Source: Anseranas semipalmata
Lineage: Eukaryota > Chordata > Aves > Anseriformes > Anseranatidae
DNA length: 64,000 nt
Direction of reading: 5' to 3'
Assembly: GCA_013399115.1 (NCBI GenBank)
Contig: VXAA01000849.1
Location: 19,630-83,629, forward strand
Under the pieces are notes generated by a model. The model was given only the letters and a program-made list of their open reading frames with translations. It was not told where the DNA came from and did no database searches. Positions 37,640-48,439 of the stretch are shown here, one piece after another; position 1 is the stretch's first letter; every line of letters starts with the position of its first letter. The position numbers were made by a program, and so were the translations under genes.

Positions 37640-37760
37640 CACAGTTTAGCCCTATGGTTAGAGCATTAGTCTAAGAAACATGGCAAGTGGCTTCTCATCC
37701 CTCCTCCACTGATTGCTTAAGTCACCTATGCAATTGAAACAGCAATGACTTACAAGCACT
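37640..37760 (+). repeat. Possible tRNA-derived SINE relic (MIR-like)
   Basis: TAGCCCTATGGTTAGAGCAT at 37647-37666 fits a tRNA A box (TRGCNNARNGG) followed by the usual GTTAGAGCA. About 40 bases on, GGCTTCTCATCCC at 37689-37701 could be a worn B box. CTCCACTGATTGC and AGTCACC follow, like the CTGCCACTGACTTGC...CAAGTCAC of MIR-type SINEs. It is highly diverged and has no visible tail. Confidence 0.35.
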
Positions 37761-37931
37761 TTTTTACCGGGATATCCTAACCAGATGGCTCATGTTTTCT
37801 GCTAGGAGTTAGACACCAGGATTCTTCCTTCGTTAGGAGGAAAGAGGGACCATCTCCCACACTGAATAAATGCTCAATGCTCAAGACAGACAAAGTGTGG
37901 GAGGAAAAGGGGCAAAAAGGAGATAATGATG

Positions 37932-38032
37932 GAAAGTGACTGTCTCAGATCAAATAGACAATCATGATAAAAGTGGGATTAAAATTCAGCCCTCTGGCAG
38001 CCAGGACACAGCCTCAGTTACCAGATGGTCTT
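37932..38032 (-). repeat. Possible MIR-like SINE relic, antisense
   Basis: Read on the minus strand: CATCTGGTAACTGAGG, then GCTGAATTTTAATCCCACTT (B-box-like GGTTCAAATCC theme), then TTTGATCTGAGACAGTCACT, which parallels the GTGACCTTGGGCAAGTCACT of MIR. Motif order and spacing agree with the family; identity is low. Confidence 0.38.
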
Positions 38033-39504
38033 GCCTGTCCTCGTTTCCTTGGCTGCTGTTTTTCCTAACCCACTCCTTACATCACTCCATCTCATCTGGC
38101 TTTAGAGCCCAACATGGGTTGACAAAGCAACCCTGCGCTCCATTTCTGGGCAGTGGAAACCTCCCTTCCTCTCATCCTGGTGCAGGTGCTGAGATAGCTG
38201 AGAGGAGCCATCCCCTGAAACTGCAAAATCTTTGGCTATAAGAGGGCCTTAAGATGATGAGACTGGGATGGCTATATTTCATCCTGATCTAGACAAGATG
38301 AACCTCTATGATTCAGCTTCCCTGTCCAGGCACTATAACTGTTCGCCTTACAGAGATACCATGAAATGTATTCCAAAATCCTCAGAAAAAAAAATATTAA
38401 GTACGCATTATTTTTACTATCTTTGCAGACACATCCAAATACATTTATTAGCTGCTGACTCTTCGACTATTAACAACCCCATCTGATATTTTTACAAAAG
38501 TTGGAGGAAACAATGGATCTAAGATCCCTCAACACAGTAACCATAACTAACAGCTGGCTGTTTTAATGGTACCCAATGCAAAGAATAGGAGATGTTGTCA
38601 GTGATGCTGACCAAGGAGGTGTGCTGTTAAAAAGAGAAAGGGAAAAGCACTACACAACTGAGCATACTTACCAGCTGGATGAGGCAGCAGACAGGTGCAA
38701 AACAGCCATTTGGGGGCTCAAGCTGGTTTTCTCTGTATTCCAAAGGACTGACACTAGAACAGCTTTCTGTGAAGAAACACAAATTGAGAGTGATAGTCCA
38801 GAAGTGACGAGTCAATGAAAAGGGACAGTATCTCAGCTCCCACATTTTTAAGAATTAGGCCCCTCACACATACGCGCTGTTTTTCAATATTGTTCTCTGC
38901 AATAAAAACTGAGATTGTTTTCTGAACAGGATGCCAGCTGCTTCCTGTTCATGCTACTAATACATAACACTGCCATTGTATCAAATCAAGGGATCCTCAC
39001 TCTGATCATCAGCCAGCAGAACAAATGCACTATATTAAGTAAATCCTTATAAAAGGCTACAGCTTCGATTGGTGGAATTCCATGCAGTCACACTGACTTC
39101 AGTAACATTTTACTCCTGTTTAGGACCTAATCTGCATTTAATTTTACCTTTCACATGATTAGCTAATATGTTGTACTATATATTAGGGTATAGCAAGTAC
39201 CTTGTGTAATACATACACAGATACATAGGAAATACAGTTCTGTAGTGTAAGCCCCACAGTTAGTCACACTCGCTAGTTAAGACCTCTCAGGCACATTGCA
39301 ATGAAATCATACACAAACAGCACAGAGCTCCCTATAGCATGAGCTGAGTCCATGAGCTCTTTTGCCACAAAGAAGCATTCTCTGACCTTCAGTGACTCTT
39401 GCTGTAAGCATCCCCTTCCCTCCCAAGAGGCGATCTTCCCCAAGAAGCCACTGCCTCGTTCCATGCAACTCAAATCTGCTGTTACCATGGTTAATATTTC
39501 TGAC

Positions 39505-39580
39505 TTGATTGGCACCACTAGTAATTGAACTGCAGTCTCTTGAGTGCAGCAAGCTCTATTCATTAGCCCCTATTGTGTTA
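39505..39580 (-). repeat. Possible tRNA-derived SINE head, antisense
   Basis: On the minus strand, GGCTAATGAATAGAGC (complement of 39553-39568) matches the A-box GTTAGAGC theme. About 20 bases further, AGTTCAATTAC (complement of 39521-39531) is close to the B box GGTTCRANTCC. Spacing is as in a tRNA. It is the third such relic within 2 kb. Confidence 0.38.
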
Positions 39581-39908
39581 GGACACTGCATCAACCCACA
39601 TTATTCTTCTGTGTTAAGGAGAAAAAAAAAACAGCTATGAATACAAACTTATGTTGCCATACAAGATCATGCAGTTTTGTTCTTGGATTAATTTTCTGAA
39701 ATGAAATAAAATATTGCACATACACTTTATTTATATCAAAAGCAATGCAATATGGGATGAGGCACCTTCATTTTGACTGCATAATGTTATGTATATCTAA
39801 AGCCTTAAATAGCTCAGTATATCAGCTTTATAAGAGTTCTAATTTGCTCATCATATTAGCAAAATATTTGCCGTCATTTTTCTAATTTTCTCCACTTTAT
39901 ACAGAGTA

Positions 39909-39932
39909 CAACAACTTTGTACAAAGTTGTTG
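39909..39932. repeat. 24-bp perfect palindrome
   Basis: CAACAACTTTGT is followed immediately by its own reverse complement with no spacer, so the 24 bases are fully self-complementary. The next outer pair (A/A) breaks the symmetry. Confidence 0.97.
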
Positions 39933-42544
39933 ATTTGAGTCTAAATACGACAGTATGCTATATAAGCAATGAAGAATCCTATACCAGAAGGTTTCCTGTA
40001 CAAGGAACAGGACAGATAAACTTCATATTGCAACATCTAACTGCCTATTTAGAGCAAGATTTTATATATTATATATCTCTCAGTAGCTATTATGAATGAC
40101 TCCACAATATATGTAAGTGATTTAGACCAATTAGAAATTACTTCATAAATCTTGGTAATTTTGAGCTGTCAAGTTTAGTAGAAGTAGCCAAAATATGAGA
40201 AATATTTTGTATCCTGAACCTATAAAGTCTCCAACAAATGAGTAACCTCTGACATCAGGGAGACGACCATACCAGCAAGGTGTTCCAGAGTGATCCTTTT
40301 GTTCAACCTGCTGCATTTTTACTGTAATAAATACCCTTCTGCTTTCATCTTTGCAAAAGTTTCCATGCTTTGTCTGTTTTATTCCTTTTTTCTTCCCCCT
40401 TTACACAGGCCATTTAAAGAGGCCTGAGAAATATTTGCTGCAAAAACTCTTACCCGTGGAGAAAAGGAAAATAAAAAAAGAATAATAAGAAGAAATAAAG
40501 ATAAGAGAAACACAGGTGCCAAAGGACAAAGATCTGCTTTTCTCCATCAACCTGCCTTGGCACTGTAAGATGGATCTTAGAGTACAAGGAGCTTGCGGGG
40601 CTTCAGGAATGTGAGTTTGAGAAAGGTGGATGGGAGGGAGAGGGAGAGACACTGTGAGATACTGACAACAGGCAAACTGTTTCTCATCATAGCTTGCTAT
40701 TAAGTGGAGTAAGCTGTTCTTCCTGCTCTCAGTGTAAAAGCAGTGCCAAGATTCTCACCTTTCCGCAATTTCCACTCTGAGTTGAAAATGCAGTAATATA
40801 TTCTCTATTTCTTCAGTTTCCAGCCTCATCTGAGGCCACTGCATTATGTGAAGTCACACAGGTTTACAAGGAGTGAGGCAAGCCACACGGAACAGCACAT
40901 GTACTATAGGAAACACACTCACACAACACAGCAGTACAAAAGAGAAGTTCTATGAGATGTGCGCCACTGAGTCCACAGGATGGATGGCCTGACAGTAGCC
41001 CTGACTCGTCTCAGCTCTGAGAGCTGCCAGTGCTTGGCACATCAGAAAAATCTAGTTGTGTTCCATTTTATACAAGAGACTATCGAGGCATGCAAAACTG
41101 GTGGCTCTGTGTGTTTTGATCCTCTTCCATAGCATGCAGACCATAACCTTTACCTCCCCCTTTATCATTGTAAAACTTACTTAGTACTTGTGAGGTACTC
41201 AGTTGCCAGAAGAAAGTCCATGATGCCATAAAAATTCCTTATCTGGTGTTTGCCTGCTGCAGGGACAGCATGTGAGGAGCACTGTGAGTGACAAACCCAA
41301 ACAGACCATGAAACACAGAATTAACTGAACTTTCTTCACTGTGAGTGTGCTCATGTAGATTCTCTGATGTCTAATAAGATAGCTGAGCTGACTTAGAGAA
41401 GTTTTGAGGTACCCACCCCTGAGGCAAGTTTAGATTAGATTGTCCAGTAGCTTTGAAGTCATTAGAGAAAAAAGTGGCCAGCAGACAGTAACAAGAGACT
41501 CATTTCTTAAGAAAATGAGGTTAAAAATAAAAATTGATTGCCTGTCTTATTCAGCAATCTCTGTCCATGCCATTCAATAAACGAAGTAGGAACCCCATGG
41601 AAAAACACAGTATGTGGTCATGTAATAGTTCTCACAGTACGTGTGCCAATAGGTATGTATGCCTGTGGGCATCAGATTAAGGCACATGGCTGTCCTAATA
41701 CTGACATATTCACACTTCTGATTACCTTTTACAACAGTAATTTAAGTTTAATCTTCCTTTAATTTATCCTCAGGTGTGCATTAAATACATGTATAATCCA
41801 ACTGGTTACATGCCTTCTTATACTTTTTCTGCATGTTTAGGTTAAACTGGTAAATTAGTGCACCAGCCCAAGCTCTGTGCCACCAGTTACACTCCTGGAG
41901 CACAGCCACATGTGCTCCTGTAGTGCCCTGATTTCTTTTTCTCCTTTCACAGCCGCACCACCAGGTGGGATTTGTAGCTTGAAGTAGCCCCACAACTGGT
42001 CATCTCTGGCACACGTTAACCGTGCACCCTTTGTTTCACAATTTACACAGTCCTCTTCAAGTTCCTGCTGGGACCACAGCAAGCAAAACTCATGTACAAG
42101 CAGCCTGGTTATTTCCATGCCCGTCAGCTTTCATTCTTTTTGTTGGCCAACATGCCTGCTACATAAATAATCATGGTTTAAGAATAGAGCTAAATTCTAT
42201 TCCTCTGTTTGACATACTGGACTAACTGCAAATATTCTCAGCTCAGCTTTTTAGAGCAGTTTGTAAACAACACAAAAACCAGATGTGACTCGGAAAGGAC
42301 ACTCGCATGTAAATATAAAAAGACATAATTCAAAGTACAATTTTAAGTCTTGGTAGTTCACACCCATTTTAACTTCACACTTTGATGGCAACAACCCTGA
42401 CCTGACAAATACTACTGTGTACATTTCTATAAAATCAAGTACTTTACAGGATCTTAAAATCACAGTCACATTACATTAATAGTAGTGGACCTTTCCTTGA
42501 GCCCAGTACATACACACAGATTCTCTAAAGTACCTGAGGAATAT

Positions 42545-42599
42545 AGGTGCATAAACACTACTGAAGGTCAATGGGATTTCTGTGGCTAAATCCCTAAGG
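42545..42599. repeat. Ancient repeat, TTAGGTGCC type
   Basis: AGGTGCATAAACACTACTGAAGG, then TCAATGGGATTT, then GGCTAAATCCCTAAGG. The layout matches an amniote repeat whose arms read TTAGGTGCCTAAATCC and whose centre reads TTGAAAGTCAATGGGATTTAGG. The centre is nearly intact. Confidence 0.45.
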
Positions 42600-43784
42600 C
42601 ATGTTGGAATCAGTCCCTTACAATTTCTAATTCAGGTACGAAATACTGTTATTTACTTCTATATTTTAATGTTCACCTTAGATAGAAAAACAGGCCACAT
42701 TTGGACTGATCCTGAGTCACACCTGCCCACATACCTTTCCAGTGAGGCAACTCATGTCAGTTAAGTCGTCTCCAACAAGGGAGAGAGCATCTGAATCCGG
42801 CTGTTGCTGTTTATTTTTATTATCTTTGGTTCTATTCGCTTGCTTTCTTCTCTTTATGTTCAGCATCTCTCATTCTCAAGCTAATTTCCTACATGTGTGT
42901 TTCGATATACACAGTATTTTTCTTCTTGGCCACACACTCTTTTTTCTCTGCACCGCCAGGCTGAATTCAGAATGGATTAGTGACTTAGCTCCCTCCCTCT
43001 CCAAGCTGTATTTATGATGATGACAGCACTTGGGTTAACTCCTTCTTGTTTTCTGATAGAACAGAAGCAAAATTAAATGTTTTTGTTGGCCAGACAGCTA
43101 CACTATTAAAGTTTTTGGAGTTAGAGGTATGTCTATGGTAGCAGAAAGCTGTCAAGAGCAAAAGAGACATAGCCATACAACCCCTCCCAACACCCCCTAT
43201 AGCACTCTCTCCACACCCTTTCATATTTACTCTCCTTCCTATTCCCAAATACAGAAGTGGGATGCTACCCTGCACAGTCATGCTGAACCTGGCTGAGCAG
43301 CAGTGTCCATTAAATTTGAACAGCTCTATCAGTTACAGCACAATATCCACCAGGAAAGGAGAAAACCCCTCACACGTCATACAAGGCAATATTGTGCCTG
43401 TGTTGCTGCAGGGTAATGCTCCTGGGGCAAACATCAAGTGCTGGAGGAGAAGCTGCACATGAGGTCTTCTCCATGTGAGCCCCAGAGAGATGGCAGGCAT
43501 GGCAACAGCACAGTACTGCAGCTGAGCTCCACAAAGAGACGTGCACCAGTCAGCAGCTGCTTGGACACACTGCTCAGCACTGAGCTTTGGACCCCAGAGG
43601 AAGCAAATAGTCTCTGTTTTACTCCACAAATGTGAGAGGCAAATGCAAGGCACAGGGGCCGGGTTTATGAGTGCTGCTCACTGCACTGACACAGAACAGG
43701 CTTTGAAGTTATTTTGTTTGAGTATTGAAACAAAAAATAAAATAAAATAGAAAGCCATTTTGGTAAAATATGGTTTTAATATTT

Positions 43785-43874
43785 GGACCCAGATCCCCAA
43801 AGATACTCGCTGTCTCAGGATCTAAGATGTGGGGTGTGTTCAAGATCTTTCACCGCTGGAATGCAATGAGATTT
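43785..43874. repeat. Possible ancient repeat, CCCAGATCC...AAAG type
   Basis: It opens GGACCCAGATCCCCAAAGATAC, which parallels the GGGCCCAGATCCTCAAAGGTA end of the TTAGGTGCC repeat group. The inner part TGGAATGCAATGAGATTTAAT resembles its TGAAATCAATGGGAGTTAG centre. The far end is not recognisable. Confidence 0.35.
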
Positions 43875-45420
43875 AATTATTTTATGACTGGAAGATGGAT
43901 ACCAGTCCCTATAAGAAACTGCAAGTAGTATTGCAGAAGATTAACCTTATATGGTTTTGTTTTCTTTTACACAGCGTAATATAGCTGCTGAATCATTATT
44001 AATAATTGTTTATGTTACAGTAATGCCTTAAGCAACCCTCCAGGACAAATACGAAAAAGGATAAACCTTGTACATTAGCTCAAGCAGAGCAAGGGGGATT
44101 TTGTTTTCCCTGGACCCTGAGCCACTTGCACCTGCAGCTGGGCTGCTCACCAACTTGTACAGCTACACCCATTTTGCAGGTCCTGAGCTACATATGCTTT
44201 GTGGGGTGCTGCTAATCAGGTGGTGCATCCCCTAGTCTGCTCCTGAAACCCAGTTACCCCTAAGCTCCATCACTCCCCAAGAGTTCTGACAAAGAAAATA
44301 AAACAAGGCTGGCATGCACTCAGCTGTGTTAGTCAATCTGAATAATTCCCAAGCTTTGGTATCAGGCACCACGCAGCTCCCACTCACCTCAGTAGGAGGG
44401 AACTGGCCCTGTGCATTGCCCAATTTATCAACATGATACATGAAGTCTGTCTGGAAGATAAACAAGAGGACATATTGCGGTGACATACGAACTCTTTTCA
44501 AGTTGTGCATCCTAGGAGATAGATTACATGATGCAGTGTGCCTTTTCCAGCTCATGCTTCTGAGCTGAACTGTGATGTCCTTCCTGAGGACAAGCTGCAT
44601 TTTATCCCACAGATAAAGCTGGCTTCCCTGTCTTGGGATCACAATTTAGTTGCTTGTGGTATTTGGCAAATGCCTAATTAGAAGAAATGTATAACCTTTT
44701 GCCTGATGAGATTTTGTGTTGTCTTTCTGTCTGGGGAGAGGTGAAGAACTACACTTGTATTCAGAGAAATGCAAAGAAAAAGGAACAACCCTTATGGTGT
44801 AAAACTGTCCTTGTCCCTATCTTCTCCCACAAAAGCTTATTGCAGAGGATGTTTGAGTCCAACTCCTTCCTTGCTTCCCCACTAATTCACCATCACTTGA
44901 GAAAGAAGCAAGAGCAGCCAACAGGCAGTAATTTTTAATAGGCATTAGGACTAATATTGTGACAAACAAGTCAGCAGCAATTCAACACCTCTAAACACAG
45001 AATGGCAGAAGCATGCCTGTCAACGCACAGCTACAGAACAATTTGTGGACTTGCCATCCCCAGTGGAAGTACAAATGTGGGAATTCTCCAGGGGCCTAAA
45101 AGACACATAAAGACAACCTCCCCTCTCCCACTGAATAGACTTGGGGACAATTGCACTCCTGCATTTGAAAAACTCCCCTTCAAATGTAGCTGATGTCAGA
45201 GTTGTTAAATCTGCGTATAGCTGGACTGAGGTATTGCTGAAAACAGTCTATCTGAAAAGATAAACTTTTAATAATATCTTTTCAAATGATCTGTTCTCCT
45301 ATTGCTACTGATATGCTCAACATTCATTACAAACATTGATGTTAAGCTTGAGTCACCTGACTGGATAGATAGGTTGGCATGGGAGTTTTTAAGAGATACA
45401 TTGGCAAAAAAAAAAAAATT

Positions 45421-45421
45421 N
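45421..45421. other. Single undetermined base after an A13 tract
   Basis: One N follows A13TT (45406-45420). It is probably homopolymer-related base-calling failure, and it makes any frame crossing it unreliable. Confidence 0.97.
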
Positions 45422-46921
45422 CTAACAATAATGTTGGCACTGGTTATGCACTTAGACTATGTAAAAGTAAAGCATGAATTAAGTAGAATTAAAATGTTAG
45501 GTGCCACAATCCAGCCACTTTCCTTCACACCACTTAAAGGCTACATTGAGCTTGTGCCTGATCTGCTCAGTCCCAGGAATGGGCTGAAGCCCATCTCCAG
45601 AGACCCTCAACTCAATGGTGCCATCAGGCTGCCTACAGCTCCCTTGCTCTCTGGTGCTCTTCAAGGTTGGGGCCTCTCTAGGAAGGACATTTGGGATGGT
45701 GCCTTACAGTCACTCAGGCAGTAGGTCGACTTGATGGTGCCACCAGGCACAGAGCATCCAGAACTGTGCATGTGGCATATCCCTGTGTCCTAAAGTGTAC
45801 AGTTTAGCTCCTGAACAGTTCAGCTCCTCAATATTAGCCACTGGGCTACCCCAGCACCTCCAGGTTGTTTCCCAAGTTTGGCACTACAGGGCTTCAAGGA
45901 AAAAGTAACATGGATTGGTGGTGATCAGGGTGATCATTCCTGATCCAGCCTCATGGATGCTGATACACAGCTGCATCTATATTATGCTACAACTATAATA
46001 ATACACAGAGCTGACTACAGATCACTTTTAGGCTCTGAAGCCAAGTGCCATGGCCCAGCCTGCAGTCATACAAGCTCATGTCCCTCCAAACCAGGATGGC
46101 CATATCCCAGATGGTTTTTGGAAATAGCTCTTGTTATGTGTTCTGTTCCCATGCATTCCCAGATGAGATAATTTGCTGATGAAACCCATCACAGGGACCC
46201 TGCTAGCAATTTAAGTGTGAACAATCACATACCAATGCTAAAGCATAAACTCCCAGCCCAGCATAGATGTAGTTCCTGTGTCCACTCCTGCCCAGGGAAA
46301 GACAAGCTGTGGATATCTACTGTTGTCCTGGGTTGCCAACACTGAGTATCATTTGGGGCTGCTCTACCTAGTGTCCCAGGAGCAAGATCTTGTGTCCACT
46401 TTATGGTCCTAAGTAAAACCGAACATGGAGCTCAGGAAAGCAGGGCCAAGTCTGGCCAGCACATAACGATGTGACTGGTAAGCCATGATTTGGAAAGTGC
46501 TTTTGACTGGCACTGACTGAGTTGTCACACTTTAGGGTCTGTATCAAAATGTCCCTGAAAGCAGCAGAAATACTGGGCTCACCGTATAACAGCAATAGGC
46601 ATGAGGGTAGCCTGAAGGATTACTGAAACAGAAGGCACAGTTTTGTTACTTTGATGCTCAGCTTCCCATCCAGGCTTTTAAAACAACTCCTCAATATCTG
46701 AATACACTCCTTTTTGTGCAGAGCCACAATGCACACAAAAATGAATACATGGTACAATTTGGAGAGACAATATTAGGTTGGAGAATTTTTGCCTATTTCT
46801 CTTACAAACACAATCAATGCCAGTTTTGTGTATCTTCGTACCTGCATGAACAAAATAATTACCAGACTACAGCATTCTGCAGTAATGATCATTAACTGCA
46901 GTAGCAATATTGCAGGCTCTA

Positions 46922-47030
46922 GGGCCTTATTGTAATCTTCCTCATTTCAGTGTTAAACTACTCTAACTTCATTAGCTTCACTGGAGATACTCCACTTTAC
47001 ACCTACATAATTGAGAGCAGAATCAAGCCT
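46922..47030. repeat. Near-complete ancient inverted-repeat element, about 110 bp
   Basis: It begins GGGCCTTATTGTAATCTTCC and ends GAGAGCAGAATCAAGCCTC, so the two ends are imperfect inverted copies (GGGCCT.ATT and AATCAAGCC). Between them lie TTTCAGTGTTAAACTACTC, a central TTCATTAGCTTCACTGGAG and ACTTTACACCTACATAATTG. This is the best-preserved member in the window of the group with members at 29726, 58904 and 62324. Small size and terminal inverted repeats suggest a non-autonomous DNA transposon, but I cannot name it. Confidence 0.52.
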
Positions 47031-48375
47031 CCACTGCTGTGGAAAATACTGTGTAGTGCAGCACTTTTCAAATAAAATGTAATTAACATGAAATTCTAGA
47101 TCCATATTGCAATTTGCAGAATGATCACTGTGGGTGCAACATGACTTCCAACTCCCTCTCTCATCTTAATTTAGTTAGAAATAGGACTGCCCGTGTAATA
47201 TTTTCTCCATAGCAGCAAACAGAGGCATATTTCTTTTTCTTTTCCTATTGTTATTTTTTTCTCTTTATAAATCTTTGTCAACAAAGGATTACTGGCTCAC
47301 CTGAGAGAGGCAGTTAAAGTCAGATACTCGCCCGTAATTAGGGAAACTTGGAATCCTTGACAGTGAACACCTGGCTTCTCATTACTACCTGAATTTTATA
47401 CTTCCAAGTGTTAATCTCTCCTCAGGGTTTGCCTTGGAGTTTCATTCTGGTATTCAATGAAACCATCAGGTTTTCCAGGCACTGACACCTTTGAAATGTT
47501 TTCCACATGGGAACCAATACGAAACATGTGTGTTTATTACCGATTTCTCTGTGTTGATTTCTATTATGGTAGCGCCCTGGAAAAATAGTACAGACAGCAG
47601 TAATAAAATCTTTCATTGAATGACTTTATACTGCAGGAAGAGTTGTGTGTAAAGGAGTTGGTTTTGCAGGAGGGCTGCTATGATGAATGGTGTTATCATG
47701 ATTATAGTTTGGTTTAAAGGATTCGAAGAACTTCTTGCACATTTTTTAGCCTTGAGAGTAAGTCCTAGCAGCACTTCTCTTAAAAAACAGCATTGCTGCC
47801 TTTCCTTATAGCTCTGGATGAAACACATGGGCTAGCTCGAAGCTGGGAATAGGCCGAGCATGAACTCCCAGCTAACAGCACAGGGCTACAGCTCAGATTG
47901 CTACAATTTCCTTTACTGAGAGCAGAGTTTTCTTGACTTCCCAACTTTTACCAGCCTTTTGGGCAGAAGAGTTTTCTCATTCTTAAGAGCTTGAATGTGC
48001 TTTTACCTCTAGACACTGGAAAACCCAGGCAAAAGGACATCTTTGGGGTTTATCTTCTGGTTAACCGGAAGCACTTACTATCCTGTGTCTGAATAAAAGA
48101 GGTGTTTAAAGCAGTCCACGCCCAAAGCTCTTACTAACTACTGTGTAGAAGTAGGATTGATAACAGATCAAAATAATATGAAAGAAGAACAGCAAAGCTA
48201 GGGGTTCCCATGGAGCTGAAACTCATACTGAAACATGAAAACAAGTTATTTTAAAGAATAATTCTTTTGGTTTCTGAAAGGTGCCTAAGCTCTGACACCC
48301 TTGACAATTTTTAAAGTTTTCAGTAAATTCAGGAAGACCAAACTATGAAATTTACTTAAAGAGTAAGTACTGCAC
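47031..48375. other. Non-coding stretch, no gene recognised
   Basis: Only frames under 75 codons. Nothing beyond ordinary AT-rich sequence is visible. Confidence 0.6.
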
Positions 48376-48439
48376 TCATAGAATCATAGAATGGCTTGGG
48401 TTGGAAGGGACCTTAAAGATCATCTAGTTCCAACCCCCA
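48376..48439 (-). mobile_element. CR1 3'-end fragment, antisense, about 64 bp
   Basis: TCATAGAATCATAGAATGG is followed by CTTGGGTTGGAAGGGACC and GATCATCTAGTTCCAACCCCC. This is the complement of the conserved CR1 3' terminus, ending in two ATTCTATGA units. The match stops abruptly after CCCCC, so this is a severely 5'-truncated insertion or a leftover piece. The two clean ATTCTATGA units and high resemblance to the common avian 3' end suggest a younger age than the CR1 at the left edge. Confidence 0.92.

Larger units (their letters stand above)
39600..46920. other. Non-coding stretch, no gene recognised
   Basis: The largest frames here are 140 codons (45302-45724, spanning an A-tract and an undetermined base) and 136 codons (minus, 44642-44232). 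Neither shows a domain or a convincing start. The segment from about 45500 to 46130 is more GC-rich than its surroundings, but I recognise no gene or repeat in it. Confidence 0.6.

Noticed and set aside
39909..39932. Resemblance of the palindrome to phage lambda att core (TTTGTAC)
   Set aside because: Only a few bases match, there is no integrase or phage context, and the surrounding DNA is vertebrate.
41955..41968. CCACCAGGTGGGAT as a CTCF-like site
   Set aside because: It lacks the GGC(A/G)(C/G) end, and the CACCAGGTG part is a simple E-box palindrome; there is no supporting context.
44232..44642. 136-codon minus-strand open frame
   Set aside because: No recognised family, and no exon boundary or homologous repeat could be identified.
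45302..45724. 140-codon plus-strand open frame
   Set aside because: It is kept open across an A13 tract and an undetermined base, so its frame is not reliable; the protein is not recognisable.
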